Source of the DNA: Todiramphus chloris collaris
Lineage: Eukaryota > Chordata > Aves > Coraciiformes > Alcedinidae
Direction: 5' to 3'
Length of the DNA stretch: 64,000 nt
Assembly (NCBI GenBank): GCA_025345505.1
Contig: JANVCC010010406.1
Span: forward strand, 14,556,548-14,620,547
Shown here piece after piece: positions 38,701 through 53,100 of the stretch (the first letter of the stretch is position 1; each line of letters starts with the position of its first letter). The notes under the pieces were generated by a model, which was not told the DNA's origin, did not search any database, and saw only the letters and a list, made by a program, of their open reading frames with translations. Made by a program: the position numbers and the translations under genes.

Positions 38701-40643
38701 AGCCTAGGTGGAATGAAGCCACTGATGTGTTGCATGCCTTTTGGAATATGACTTGAATTTTCATGCTTAAATTAACCTATGTATAAAATTGAAGAAATGT
38801 AGGTGTTCAGAATTACACTGCCTGTCTTGGAAAGCAAGCTTTTTTTGAATAAATTACTCATCTAAAAGGTAGTTTGTTTTCTGAATGACATATTATCATA
38901 GGGAAATGCAGTTTTTGAGTTCAGTTTTTGTAATATATAGCTAAACGCTGATTCCCTTCATAGCCTTGTGCTTTATCATGAAATGTCAGATGAAACCTTC
39001 CAAACTGGAAGGTTTTATAACTAGATTTATAGTTTCGGATTTACAGAACATTACTCTGAATAGTATATTTTTCAGTGGCTGGTGTTTCAAGTAGCGTATT
39101 GCAGAATATCAGCATATATGTTTTCAGTACCACACATTCAAGGTGTGTAAGGGATTTGATGTTCTTATTTCAGTGTCTTTATTCTTGTATTCTAATATTA
39201 TAAAAAACCCCACAACAACATCAACAAAAAAGGTGCTAGAAATAGTTAAATATTTAAGTTTCATTCTGTCACCTAGTCTTAGGAGGAAGCAGACTGTACC
39301 CAAGTGTAATCGTAATTAATGGGATTCAGTGAGAAAGTGAATAGAGAGAACCAGGCTGTGATGTCTCATGGCTCAAAGTGATAGAAGTGGAAATGTGCTG
39401 AATGCTGATAAGTCAGCCTACGCCTACCAGGTGGCAGCTGAACTGCTGCTTGTTGCAATAGAACACCTGCTAAACTGTCAGCAGGGGGAGGGTGTATTGA
39501 GATAAATTTTGGAATTGTTAGCATTGAGCATAATCTTTCTTAAACATTCCCACAGTGATTATTGGAGTGCTACAGTAGCAATTATAATATATGCACCTCT
39601 GTGCATTTGCATGTGTATACTAAATACAAACCCCCAAAAATTAACCTTGTAAAGTGCAAATGCAAAATGTAAGATACAATTTTATTTTTTAGTTTACTTA
39701 GCTAAGTAGGTTTTCTCTGCTTTTTCTCTCTTTTCTTCATCCCATAATGCACTCAGAAATATACATCCTGAAGTGCTATCCTTGTGTATTTATTCTAGCA
39801 TTGAGCAAAAAAAAGTAAAGAATTAATGAAACTATATGATGAGAGTATTCTAGAAGCAGAAATTGAATGCATGACAACTATACCAGCAAAAAGCTGAAAT
39901 TTAAGACATGACATGTTAATAAGAAAAATATTTGGAGTTGTCAGTTTTGATTTGGTGATTTTTTTAAAACCTAACTCTTCCTTTTTGTGATTTCAAATCA
40001 TTAAGTGTATTTCCCTAAGAAGAGTTATGTTTGTCCTTCCAATTTTTCTTACAGTATTGCTTATGCAAAGCATTGTGACGCAATGAAAACCACCTATTTA
40101 ATATATAAAAGGTCTCCTTATTTTTCAGTAATAGGCCAGTGCATCTTGTTGAACAGTCATCAGTCATTGCTCAGATTATTTGCTTCATTTAAATGAATTT
40201 GTTTGATTTTTAGTGGGCTTGCCATCTTATGTGTATTTCATGTAAAAAGACCTCAGAATGTGGGGAATTGCTTTTAACTCTTGACTGAATCTTCTAGTTT
40301 ATTGATTACCTCTTATCAGTTCAGAAGAAAACAGTGTGCCATTTCTAGACTCTGACTGGCCTGGCTTGATACAGTCTTTGAAGTGGTCTCTGAGTGGAGA
40401 CAATATTAGTGGACAATAATAGTGACTCCTAAGAAGTGCCATCTCTCCTTCTCTCCATGTCCAGAGGAAAGCAACAGTTCATCCCGGTGTAGGAAGATGA
40501 GATTTCTGTCTTGAAGGAGACTATCCTGAGACTATCCTGACCAGTAATTTGTTTACTTCTTTTATCTGATATTTCTTTTATATGGGCTATATAAAATAAA
40601 ATTACTGTGTCAGTGTTGTGTTGTTTTGGGTTTTGTTGTGTTG

Positions 40644-40743
40644 TTTTGGGTTTGGTTTTTGTTTTGGGTTTGGTTTTTGTTTTGGGTTTGGTTTTTGTTT
40701 TGGGTTTGGTTTTTGTTTTGGGTTTGGTTTTTGTGTGTGTGTG
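40644..40743. repeat. Minisatellite: five perfect 18-bp units plus TG run
   Basis: The unit TTTTGGGTTTGGTTTTTG is repeated five times without change (40644-40661, 40662-40679, 40680-40697, 40698-40715, 40716-40733). Two imperfect units precede it from about 40620, and a TG run follows (about 40732-40743). It runs directly into the poly-T tract. The long frames through it on both strands, which read as LVFVLG-type or NPKQKP-type repeats, are low-complexity artefacts. Confidence 0.95.
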
Positions 40744-40756
40744 GTTTGTGTTGTTG

Positions 40757-40757
<1 letters not shown>

Positions 40758-40795
<38 letters not shown>

Positions 40796-40895
40796 NNNNN
40801 NNNNNNNNNNNNNNNNNNNNNNNNNNNNNNNNNNNNNNNNNNNNNNNNNNNNNNNNNNNNNNNNNNNNNNNNNNNNNNNNNNNNNNNNNNNNNNN

Positions 40896-40937
<42 letters not shown>
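40758..40937. other. Poly-T run with 100-N assembly gap
   Basis: T runs at 40758-40795 and 40896-40937 flank exactly 100 N (40796-40895). A gap of exactly 100 usually marks unknown size. The T-run lengths and the intron length are therefore unreliable here. Confidence 0.97.
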
Positions 40938-40940
<3 letters not shown>

Positions 40941-41271
40941 CTTCTGCAATTTCTTGCTGAGCCACTGGCCGCAGCACACTGTTCTTTTGGTTTCTTTTCG
41001 CTGTGCTTGTAAAGAACAGAGCAGACTTTTGGAAGTACCTTTGCTTATTCTCTGAAGTAATGTCAGACCTTAACTGTAGACAAGCTTTTCCTGTTTGAGA
41101 ATCTGCTTCCAGAAAGAGGGAAAGGACTGGGAGAGATTAAAATTTGTTTTACTATAACATCTGAAGTGCTGTTTTAATGGCTTTACATTGAGACATTCTG
41201 CATGGCATTTCCCATGCAAGAATCCCCTTGGTGTTAGTAGCTGTGGTCATGGAAAGAGGGTGATGCGCTTC

Positions 41272-42230
41272 ACTTGCAGGAGAGAAGCAGCAGCATACTT
41301 TATTCGTCTAAACCAGTGATTTTAACAAAGTTAAATAGTAAATGTGACAGTGGCTTAACAAGATTTGATGGCAAAGTACGCTTGATTCTTTCACGCATAG
41401 AGGACAGGGTCAGACAGCTCTCAGGGAAACCCTCCGGTTTCATGAGGTTCAGAAGAGATGCCCTTGTGTTCTAAACTCCTCTTCAGAGGGCAGTTTAGGT
41501 GTGGCTGGATGCAGACTTAGTCTCACACTTGGTCAACAGTTTAGGTCTTAATGATTCTATGTGCACGATCAGTCCTTTGTATCATTTAGGTAAGGTTTCG
41601 GTGCGCTTTTTCACCATTCACTTACCAAGTATCTGACACTATAAGGATTTTCTCAGCCTCAAGGACTAACCTTGAGGGATCTCCCAACTCAAGGGGAGAT
41701 CTTGGCATATGTCCCGCTGCCATGCAGGAGAGCTCAGTGGGCCCTGGGCTGTCCACTATTTATGGAGTAAGATGGTTGACTTAGAGTCATATTGGCATAC
41801 CAGTGGGATAGCTGTGTCACTGTGCAAGAGAGCCCTTGGTTACTGTGTTGACATCTGCCCTCCAAAAGTCCAACTTAAGCCAGATACAGCCAGGCCTTCA
41901 GACACAGGTCTTCAAATGGTTATATCTTATGCAGGGGTTCCAGTTAGTACACTACCACAACCGTAAGGCTGAACAACTGGTGCAAGGCAAATGTCACTAA
42001 TTCATATTCCTTCTTTCCTATCCAAAGTGATTTAATGATACCGAGGGATGCACAGGTATCCAATGTATTTCTTTGGGATGGACAATATTGTTTTGTTTGA
42101 CTGATAAAGCTCATTAACTTAAAGTTTCTCCTACTTTATGCTTGATCATCAATAGCAATTAACGTAAAGGCAAATCAGGGCCTCAGACACAGGTCTTCAA
42201 ATCATGGGTTTTGATATAGGAGAGAAGGGT
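41272..42230 (-). repeat. Possible LTR-type or other interspersed repeat, unclassified
   Basis: The region is GC-richer than its surroundings and has an edge-like start near 41272. On the minus strand an AATAAA signal lies at 41299-41304, as in the R region of an LTR. A block of about 20 bp, CAGACACAGGTCTTCAAAT, occurs twice (about 41899-41917 and 42185-42203). I do not recognise a family. No credible protein is encoded: the frames 41274-41474 and 41709-41966 have no family features. Confidence 0.4.
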
Positions 42231-42756
42231 GAGAATATTTTCTCTTTAGTCTTTCAAAGAAAAGTTCTGGTGCCATTCTAGAGAAACATCTTCAGAGTGG
42301 TGGGCAGAATAAGTTCTTCAATGATTAATATATACTGTCATTTTGGGATGATAATTGTGTGTGTTTTGGTACAGCCTGTCTATGCTTCCTTGCAGTTAGG
42401 AAGACTGATATATTCCTGCACTGTTTTTCTAGTTACCTGTACTTAAGTGTTTTCTTACAAGAGAACTTCCACTCCAAGATTGGCTATTTTGAAAGTACTT
42501 TTTGAATTTGGAAAGTAATACGTGTAGCGAAGTATTTTGTAGTGAGTAACATTGTCTCAAGTATATTATTTCTGCTTGCATGAAATAGCGACTGTGCAAC
42601 GTGAAATAAATTCTTTCTTTTTATGTATATTTAAAGGCAAATATAGTTTTTATTACTACAGGAGATGAACTTCTTGTGTAAAGTGGTTCACTTTCTATTT
42701 TAAAAAATTATAATTTATTCATTTATTTATTTATTTGTTTGTTTTGTATCCTATAG

Positions 42757-42915
<159 letters not shown>

Positions 42916-45900
42916 TGATGTGTAAGGAAATCTTTCCGTTACTGTTTTTTGTGAGAGGCTGTGGAAGCTGATAAGAACAATTAGATCAGGTAGTACATTC
43001 AAATTTTACTTAACGGTTGTTCTTTTTATAGTGGGTGTTATACTTTTCGTCAATGTGTATTTCTCTCAGTAGTGAGTTTTGTTTGCAGTTTCATGTAGAT
43101 ACTACTCTTCAGAACTAGTTTTTAATGTAGATATTGTTCTTCAAAACTACTTCTATTTATGGATATTTTTAGTTAAAGCTACATATATTGAGGTTAGTCT
43201 ATGTGAAGACAACTGACTTCTGCTCTTAAACATCCTGTAAGTTCTAATGTTTGTGAAAGCACTTTATTTAAAGTAGGTATTTTGATACCTGCAAAGACAA
43301 ATAAATAATTTAAACAAATTTTAAAGACACAATTTCAATTTTTCTCAACTTTAATGTCATCAGATATCTTCTAGAAGAAGATAATAAAGGAACTTTGAAC
43401 TCAGTGGTGTTTTCAGGTTTTAAAAAGAGGTATGTTTTCCTGAAGATATTTTAGACTGAAAATGTGTTATGTGGCATACTTTTTTGCTTCTTTAATGTAC
43501 AGTGTGTGAGTAAACACACAGCATCAAGCAGAAATTTCTTACTGTTTTTCAATATTCTGTGATTTTTCTCAGAATTATGACTTATATAAGCTTTGACTAG
43601 TATGCTTCTGAAAATGTTTAAATTGGATCTTTTCTGCATTGACTTATTGAAAAAAAAACTTTTCAACAGTTATTTGCTTAATATATTAGGCAATAAGATG
43701 AGGTGGAATAAAGGGCAAAGTTAGATGTGTGTGTTTAACAATCGAGTAATGACATTAAACTCTCATTAAACATTTGGGATTGGAAGACCACCATGAGAAA
43801 GTTCTCAAATAGTGGAAATTTGATTCTAGGCACTATTGGTTTTTATTGTAAATTAGATAAAATATGCTTTAGAGGGAAAAATGTTGGTTTGGTGTTTTTT
43901 TGGTTTTTTTTTTTTTTGTTGTTGTTTTGTTCTGTTTTGTTTTTCCCCCTGTGTGTTCTGTATGCATACACTAACAGTAGTGAAAGTGTTGAAAACATCA
44001 GTATTCATCTAACATGTTCAGGATAGACTTTACATTTAATGAGAAAGTTGTGTTTTTAATAGCCAACAGGTAAAGTGTACCCCTTTCAGTGTAGAGGCTT
44101 TGTATTTCTTATGTTTTAAAGAGATGATTTAGGATTTGCTGTGCAGCAGACTCAGTACATACTGTTAAATGTTCATGCCTCTCACTTATTGTATTGTACT
44201 GTTAATGTCACATTTAAATTCAGAAGAGTTAGACAACAGTTTTTTTAAGCTAATGAAATTTTATTAATTTACACCACTCAAATTTACTTCTGAAATGCTG
44301 AGTTTTTAGCTGGGAAGTCTTGGCATATACATTCTAACTACAGTTTTATTTGCTAAAAAGTTTCTAGTATGTGGATAACACTTTAGGACAATGAATTCCG
44401 TGCTCTGTGGTTATTGCACGTAGGAGCACTATTGTGCATATATAGTATAAGAAATCAACATAGTTCCGTGGTGTCTGCAGTTGAATATAAATGTCTGAAA
44501 TTTTTAAAGAGGCAGCTGAAGCAATAATGATTAGCTGCCCTCTATAGAGAAATCTGAGAAAACCATCATCAAAAGTGAACTCCAGTTTCTTGGGCAAATG
44601 GTAAGAGTATGTAATGCTGCATGCTTATTTTTTTTACTTACTAACAAAGTTTTATCTTTTTTCTCTTTTTAAGTGAACATGCTAGGAACTGCTAATAGTA
44701 GGTTTTCTAATATTTTTTAATGGAAATGTGTAAGAAGGGAACTAATGGAAAGGTGGTGAAATAATTCTTCATAATCTTTATTTCTGCTGTACAAATAGGC
44801 TAAATGTATCAAACAGAGAAAGCAAAGCCTTATAACTGGGTATCTGTTCTTAAATTGTAATTATATGATACTTTGAAAGCACACAGAAGTTACAGAGTTA
44901 CTGCAAATTGGATACTCTATTTCTTGATTATGATGTTTCTCTAGAAAAACATGGGGATATATGTGATTAGTTTTATTACAACTTACAGGAAACTTCTTCT
45001 AAGTATTAATTCAAAATGTAAGAAGTCTGTGTGCCCAAAGAATACTGGTAATTTATTAAGTTTTGTCCACAGCTCTGGTAATCTCATTTAAAAAAATGAG
45101 ATAAACACCACATTTTCATTGCATTCCCATTTGTCATTCTTCAGGGTATTAATGCTGTATTTGACTTATCTTTTCTTTTTTTTATGTGCTATGTACAAAA
45201 AACATTAATTGAAAAAATTTTTTTACATCCACTAGTTCCCCTGTGTTGTACTGCAGGAATTGCCTGCATCAGCAAAATACAGCAATATCTAGGTCAGTTT
45301 GTTGATGTGTTCTCCTTAGAGAATATTGCATACTGATGACTGGTATTTTGTCTTCCTACAGGAAAACTTTAATTTTTATGGAATAGTTTCTAATTGCTTA
45401 CAGCTGGATTTCTTTCTTAGAAAAAGAAAAAAATCCTGAAGTACAGTCAATATTCATTCCTCATTAATTTTTTGGGAAAAAAAGTCAGACAAAGATTTCC
45501 ATTATGGTTGCAGTAAATATTTAGGCTGTGACGATACCGCTTTCGTGCATGAAATGAGATTGTTAAAGATTCTGCAAAATCAATTTCAAATGTTGAATCA
45601 GAGAGCATTTAGACCCTCAGTGTTGTAAACTGGTTAAACAGTGACTACGGATGCAAATTTCAAAAATTATTTTCTGTCTTTAAAAATGATAATCGTGTTC
45701 TTGGTTTCACTCTCTGTACCCTAACTACTTGTAGTAGGGAGCAGGGATATACCCTCTAGATTGTTTTCTAGAATTTGCATAAGACATTCGACGGTGGTGT
45801 ATGAAGCGTAATATCAGGTTTCATATCTGGTATGCTGTTTGCTATAACTCAGCTGCCTTTTTCATCTGTATTCTCACTTTTGGACAGAATTAAGTTGGGC

Positions 45901-47028
45901 AGAATTAAGCAGAAGTAAAAATTAGATTGGGGGTTGGGGAGAGAGGAAGGAAAAGCACAAAATGGAGAAATAACAGATGTACTGAAAATTCATCCCAACT
46001 ACAGGGGAGAAAAGGTGTAATATTTTTTGTATTTTTCCACTGACAAAACACACGGGAAGAGAAATAGGAGGTACTGATGAAAGGAACAAATCAATCATGC
46101 TCTCCTGAAGATGCTTGGCAAATGGGATGTGCAGAGGGGATGTTGTCGAAGTGCTGATGTATGGTAATGGCAGGAGTTAGAGAATCAGAAGTAGATAGTG
46201 CTTAGCTCACAAGTCCTTCAGTTTTGTTTGTTAATATTCTGAGGGAATGAGAGGCACTCCAAACTTTAGATATTCTTAATCATCATCTTAAAACTTTAAT
46301 TTGTTGACTGCTACTTATTTTTGAAAAAAATCAAATGGTACAAAATAAAGGTAGACAGGCTAGTTCTTCAGGCTTCTTTGAATTTGTCATTTTCCTAATG
46401 AAGCTACATGCATTTGAATAGGCTGGTCAGATGTAGCTTCATGAAGTGCATTTTGAGTTGCCTTACTCCAGTGCATTTTGTTACTGTTGGTAATACAGAT
46501 GAGCCAGTGACAATTAGCTTATATGTTTTGTAGGTATCTACTTAGATTTGTGCTGAGTAGGTAACTTGTGTACTGAACAAGGAATGAATTTCACGTATTA
46601 GAACTGGTAAATAGCAATATTTACACGTAATTACCTTATGTCCAATAAAAGAAAAATCCTTCTAAAGCAAGAAGATAAAGACATTTCTCTAGTCTGGGAA
46701 TAATCTTGTATTCCTCATGCTTATTAGCTGCTGGATGGGACACCATCTATCCCCATCCCCAAATTTGTTGATAATCTGAGTTTATTAATTTTAGACTTTT
46801 GTCTGTTGTGATTGTTATTTCTCATAAATGCCAATGTTGCCCTCATACAAGGGTTACAGTGCAAGACCTCTCACTTAACTGAGAATCCCAGTTTTTTAAC
46901 CTTTATGATTTTCACCTGTTCAAATTTATTTTTGGTGTATAGCATTAATAACCTTTATGCACTGTTATTTGATACTGAGAACTGGAAACAGATATTTTGA
47001 ATGGGATGCTGTGCTTTTGTGTACAGAC

Positions 47029-47109
47029 TTTTTTTTTTTTTTTTTTTTTTGGTATTATTTTTTTTTTTTTTTTTTCTTTTTTTTTGGTTTCTTATTTTTT
47101 TTTTTTTTT
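47029..47109. repeat. Interrupted poly-T tract
   Basis: About 80 bases, nearly all T, with GG, A, C interruptions. The overlapping frames rich in phenylalanine are artefacts of it. Confidence 0.95.
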
Positions 47110-50100
47110 CCTTCCTTGGAATTCCTTTTTTCTCTTGCTGCTGTTTTCTAAATGTCTGAAAAAATTAAATGTTGTCACATCAGTTCCTAATTACAGGAAA
47201 TCCCCATAAAAAGCACATCCCTTCACACTGTGTCGAGCTTCTAGACTCCATGGTCCACCTAAGCTTGATAGGAGAAGGTAGTTCACAGAAGATAGAAGTG
47301 GGTTCAGATGGAAGTGCTCTGTAGGAAATTCCCAGGAGATTGGTGATATGTGCAGGTTTGGTCAGGGCTCTTTAATTTTTCTTTACGCAGTGATGATGAT
47401 TTTAGTTTCTTTCTTTCCATTTCCTCTTGTTCCTGTTCAAATCCCCACATTCCCCTTTCTGGTGCTTTACCAGATCTTCGTGTTAGGGTCTCTCACAACT
47501 CTCCAGGACTGCCCAAATAGATGCCCAGACTTTCAAAAGCTTTCAGAGAAAGCACTGACATTTCCAAATAGTGCTGTTGTTGCTCACTGTTGGTGACTTT
47601 CACTTGATATATATGTATGTAAATTTTACTGCCTTCTATCAGGAATAGTCACAGTAGGTGATTTTGCTAGTCATTATAATGATTCTTTTGTATTGCAGAT
47701 CCTTTTAAAACGTGATTTGTTTTCAGATCTTGGTGCTGGAAAGCTTTTTCTAGTGTAGCTGATAGGTAGAACCTGAAGAGACAAGTCTACCAACCTTTTC
47801 TACTTGAAACTTGAGCTACTTAAGTATTATTGCTCTCTTTTATAAAATTAAGTCAGTAATTACTCATGCATTCTTCAGTGGTAGCTGCTTAGCAACGTGT
47901 TTTCTGTGGATAGGTTAGATCAAAGTGCTGGCCTGCAGGTTGTATTTTTCCCTCTGGTGGGATGAAGTGCAGTTGTTTTGATGTTAGGTTTGATGGATTT
48001 GTTTGCCACTGCATTCATTATCTTCACATCAAAAAATTGACAGGCTGTTAAATGAAACTTTGGCTTAGATTTTCAGCTTGACTGTTTTGAGACTTTTGTG
48101 AAGATATTTTGTTTTTGTGCTGCAGCAGCCTCAAGCACTTAGAACTGTTTCAAAGGGAAGCGTAGTTATTTAGTATCCTGATTTGTTTGGGTGAAAGACA
48201 GGCATTGTCTTCAGGATAACCATGTCCAGCTTATACTATACAAACAATACATTTGTTATGAAATATATAGAGAGACAATATGTATGACTCTAAGTAAAAT
48301 TATCAGAAAATAAATTATACTTACCACACAAATACCACTGCTAATAATTTATCGAGGTAATAATTTTTTCAAAGAGGATTATGTTTAGGTTGCTTTCCTA
48401 CAATAGAATTTGTTGTCTGTTTTAAAAAACAAGAATAAAAGTTCTGCTCAGTTGTACTATTATTAATATATATTTTTTTTAATGTATGTGAATGATTTAA
48501 AGATTTAGGCTTAGAAAGTATCTACTACAGCAGTAGTTTAGTACTGAATGTCAGAAATAGCTGTGCACTTGAGCTCATGAGTGGTGGTTCTATCAGCTTA
48601 TTAGTTTGAATTAAGTACTGCTGTCAAGGAAACTTTAAAACAATGCATGTTGATACATTTGAGATCAGTCTGCAATGATAACAGCATAATTTTATATCTA
48701 CAAATTAATGTTTTAATTTGCTGGAAATTATAATTAACCATCTTATATCATTGACTTGGCTGCTAATGAAATCTTAGGAGGATTTGGGAACCAGACCTGC
48801 TTTCCATTTCTGATCGTGACGTTAGTGCACCAAGTCAGAGCAAATCCTGTGCATTTTGCAGTTTGACATTTCACTTCATAATTGCAGTGCTACTTGCAGC
48901 TTTATAGTTGTCACGGAATGTTTTCTTTTTTCTCTATGTCTTATATCTTGATCTGTTCCTTATTATTCCTGCCACCACCCCCTCCCCCCCCTCCCCATCT
49001 TACTGCCATCACCTACTGCCACTCTTTGGTTCTTACATCACAAATTCAGCATTTCCAGAGAACAGCAGCTATGAAAGTTTGCCACTCTAAAATCCATTGC
49101 TTTAATGGGGAGATTATCACTCCCAGTGGGCAGTCACTTCTGCACTTCTGTATTCCTAGTACTGTGACATTTTGAATGTAGAATTGTAATGGTTTTAGGA
49201 GCAGAAATGAACAGTAATAATCACAGTATTTTTACCTGTGAATACAGAAGAGAATTATGTTGTACTGTTTTTTTTGTACCTTCCCATTTCGGTAGAGCAA
49301 CTGGTTGTAAATTCATAATCTGAAATTTCATCTGTTTATGTTTTCCCAGTCTGTGCTATGCTATGTGCAAGTACTATTAATACCAAAGAGTAGTGTATTC
49401 TGTGGTTCTGAATTTCAGTGTGGATTCTCTTGAATTTTTTCCCTCTGTACCTAGCCCAACTTTTTTTTTGAGTGGTGCTACAGTATGTGTGAAAAAGGCT
49501 ATGCATGCTTATTGCTGGCACAGGGCTGCTGTGTAAGCTGTACTGTTTTATTAAATAAAAATCAAGCCAACACTACTATCAGATTTTTTTTTTGCAATTA
49601 AGTTTTGGATACATAAGGAGAGGAGAATTCCATAAAATAAAACTTTTAGATGTTAGAGTACATTCTGGCAACTGCTAGTGAGTAGAAATAATAGAATCTA
49701 ATTTTCCTTTGATTTTTCTTTCTTCTAAGTGATATTGTGGAAGTACCATTTATCAAAGTAAGAAATGTGCCCAGTTGGCATGCTGGGCCATCCAGCATGG
49801 TGGATGTTTAAAAGTTTTTTGTTTTATAGCAGCTTTCACCAAGCAAGGAGGTTTTTTTTTCATAAAAAAGTCAATAATTTACAGTAAAACTGCCTTTTCA
49901 GACTATCATTTATATGAAATTTTGACTAAATCAATACAGTTTATATTTCTTTACCATTCATCAGAATGCAGTTTATAATTGTCCTTGATTTACTGAGGCA
50001 AAACTATTGTCACTAAGTACTTTTCTGTCCCCATATTAATATCACAGCCTGTAAAGAGGGAATAATTTAATTACAGTTTTTTTTTTCCTAAGAAACAAGA

Positions 50101-53100
50101 GTTTGAACTAGGATATTACTTTAATAAACCTGAGGTTCACAAAACAGACTCTGTGGGCTTGAATCAGCTGTTAAAACACAGGTATCCAACACCATTTGAG
50201 AGAGCTTAAGGTGTTTTGCCTTGCTTTGTGTAGCTAGAAGAGTATCAGTCTCTGTGAATCCAATGTAATTCTTAGAGCTCAGGCAGATGACACAGTTACC
50301 AGAAAGTGATTCAGGTGTCAGTGCATGCCCAGTCAATTGAGATGAGCCATCTGTTATTGTATTCTCTTATTTATACCACTTGCATAAGTAAAATATCCTA
50401 AAAATGAACTGCTTTCTCCTAATTTAAGAAGAATTCAGTTCTCTAGCCGTGATAGAATAATTTTGTATTTTGACACTGCGAGGTGATCTATCCTCATAGG
50501 CAATAAGTTGACTTAATTGTTAGGGTTCAGTTTCCTTAAAGCCACTGCAACCAACCTTTCTTGTCATAGACTAAGCCCTCCCCCAAATAAATACTACTAT
50601 TACTCTTATTTGCTGCTGCTACAACTTTTTACTCTGAGTTTGAACCATCGGAAAGTTTCTATCTTCACAGTTGTTGCAGCTAATTTCAGTGCTAGATACT
50701 GCTGATGAGCAGTGCCCTTCAGGTGGACTACTGATGGAAGAGTGAGATATGCTTCTGTTTGTGGATTTGGTAGTAAATTGCTGCCACACTAGAAGGAATT
50801 ATGTTCTCAGGATACTTGAAACCATTCTGTTGGTATTCTTACATGCAGTTTTTATCTGTAGAGATAAAAGTTTTTTGTGAAGGTAATTTTCGTTTGGTGT
50901 TAACCTGTGTGTATATAAACCTGGGACTTTCTGATCTCAGATAAACTGTATAACTTGTACTGGTTTAATTTTTAGATAAAACACAAAATAAAACATAGTG
51001 CTCTGCTTTACAAAAAGAAAGTTATTAAAGTATATCTTGAAATAATTTTCTGAAATGTTTTATAACAAGAAAATAATGAATTAAGATGTCAGTGCTAGTG
51101 TGATTATATTCAGTTTTTAAGGTATGTCTTTCTGCCTGGAGCATTAAGCACTTTCAAGTTGTTGGGAGAAAAGGTAGAATCAATCACCTTGAATGTGTCA
51201 TCTTTCTCTGAGAATATATGTAGTCACCTCTTAGCTCAGTTACAATGTTAACGCCAAAGAAAAAGATGTATTAATGTTTTAGATAAAGTGTACTTCTGTA
51301 TGGTTCATTAAAAGATCTTGTGTATATTACTAGAATGAAGTAAGTTACTTCATTCTTTTGTAAATTTAGAGCCAATATAACCAAAAAGCTTCAGTTAAGG
51401 CTGACTCTTCTCTCTATGTAATATGGTCTTACATATTCAGCTGCTTCATCAGATCAGTTATTAACTTCTAGATCTTAACAACAAAATCATCTGATCTTAC
51501 CTTTGCCATGTGACATCTCATGTGCTTCAGATTCTGGGGAGAATTTTTCACCTGAAATTTCTGTTGTAAACACATACACACATATATATGGATATATAAA
51601 AAGATGGATTACTCTAGGTAACTAGAACAGTGTCTGCTTCTAGTTGTCAGTCTAATGTGAAATGCCCAGCAAACATCTGAATGAAAATGAAGAATTTATT
51701 TTATATTGCAGTCATTATGCTTATGTCTGGATGGTCCAACCTAGTCCAATTAAGTTATTTCAGTTACTTCTGAATACCTTTGTACTGGACAGTAAATGCT
51801 GCATTTTGGTTGCCTTTACAAACTGTGTTGAGAACAATCAAAATATGTAAGAAAAACAGAGGGGTCTGAGTATTTTGATGCATTATTATGAGTGCTGTGG
51901 GCATAATTCTGTGACATAGGTAGAGGAAATGTAGTTCAGGTGGTACTGCAATTTTATTTTGTTTCTTTTTCCCTGCTTCTTAGTTTTTTAATTTCTGTTT
52001 CCTATGAATCAAGAGAGAGTCTAAAACAATTTACTGGGAAAGGGGAAAGATAACCATCAAGAAAACCCCCACCCCCAAATTCCCATCTCTGTTCTTCCCA
52101 CTTGATGTAGATGATGACATGGCATAGATATACTTGGTTTATTGCATCAGTCATTAATTTGCTAATCAGGATATAAGAATCTTTCTTAGTATCTAAGATT
52201 GGACAGGATTTTGGAAAAAAAAACCTAAATAGGTGGCATTTAGTATGTCTATTGAATGTCTTTGAAACAGACTGTGAGCTAGTAGCTTAGCAAATGTGAT
52301 TGAAGTTAAGAATAGTTCTAGTACTTTATTTTGGATTTAGTATCTTCTTGGTTTCTATGTACTATAGATGTATGTATGAATGAAAGATTTGAACTAAGCA
52401 GTTCTAAAGGAATTTTAGTGCTGGAATCAAAATTACAATGTAGTAAGAAACAATGTCGTAAGTGATGCTTTTGATGTTGTGTGAACATTTTTGGATAGCT
52501 GTCAGAATAGGTAGTGAGACTTGAGAGAATCTAGACATAACACATTTTGGCAAAAGTCTTCACAGATAATTCTGATTAAATACAGTCGAAAATGTACATA
52601 TGAATCCTGAAAGTGAAAAGCTTGGAAAAGAAAAGAGGAAAAGTTTTCATAATTTTTTGTTGTTTGTTTTTTTTTTTTTTTGGTCTAGGTGAAATATCTA
52701 ATTAAATGTGACTTCATACTGTGTCAAAAGTTTTGCTGAAGAAACTCCATGTATTTAGAAGCTGTAAAGCATCCTGCCTTAGCCAATTTAATTAAATGAG
52801 TCTTATATTTGCTCTTGCTTCATCTCCAGTTCTCTCTAAGGGGATGGGTGATTCTAAAAATAAATTATTGTTTACATTTTTAACAGTTGTGACATTAAGA
52901 CAATGATAAAAATGAACAGTAAAAAAATGTAAGTGTTGAAATGGGACACCCTGCATGGAACATAGCTGCACAGAAATAATATGAAAAAGATTAAAACCAT
53001 CATGTGCTAGAGTTTAGAGGGAGTAAGAAGAATAGCATTTTCTTTTTACTTGATGTGATACAGGTACTTATAGTCTGAGTTTTGTGCAACACTGGGTTAA

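Larger units (their letters stand above)
36966..42756 (+). other. KDM4C: KDM4C intron (5791 bp, contains an assembly gap)
   Basis: Canonical GT-AG intron. It holds an LTR repeat (38205-38700), an 18-bp minisatellite leading into a poly-T run with a 100-N gap (40644-40937), and a possible further LTR-type repeat (41272-42230). Its true length is unknown because of the gap. An ATTT-type tract (about 42715-42740) lies just before the acceptor. Confidence 0.85.

Noticed and set aside
40644-40733. Regular repeat array considered as a CRISPR array
   Set aside because: Units are directly adjacent with no spacers, and the genome is a vertebrate. This is a minisatellite.
40602-41055. Long frames on both strands across the first gap, reading as LVFVLG-like or NPKQKP-like repeats
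   Set aside because: They arise from the 18-bp array, poly-T and N bases, and have no biological coding signal.
23939-42219. Shared string CATGGGTTTTGATATAG at about 23939 and about 42204
   Set aside because: Only about 17 bp is shared, with no similar flanks. Treated as coincidence or an undetectable old repeat.
46957-47209. Phenylalanine-rich frames around 47 kb
   Set aside because: Translation of a poly-T tract. No real protein features.
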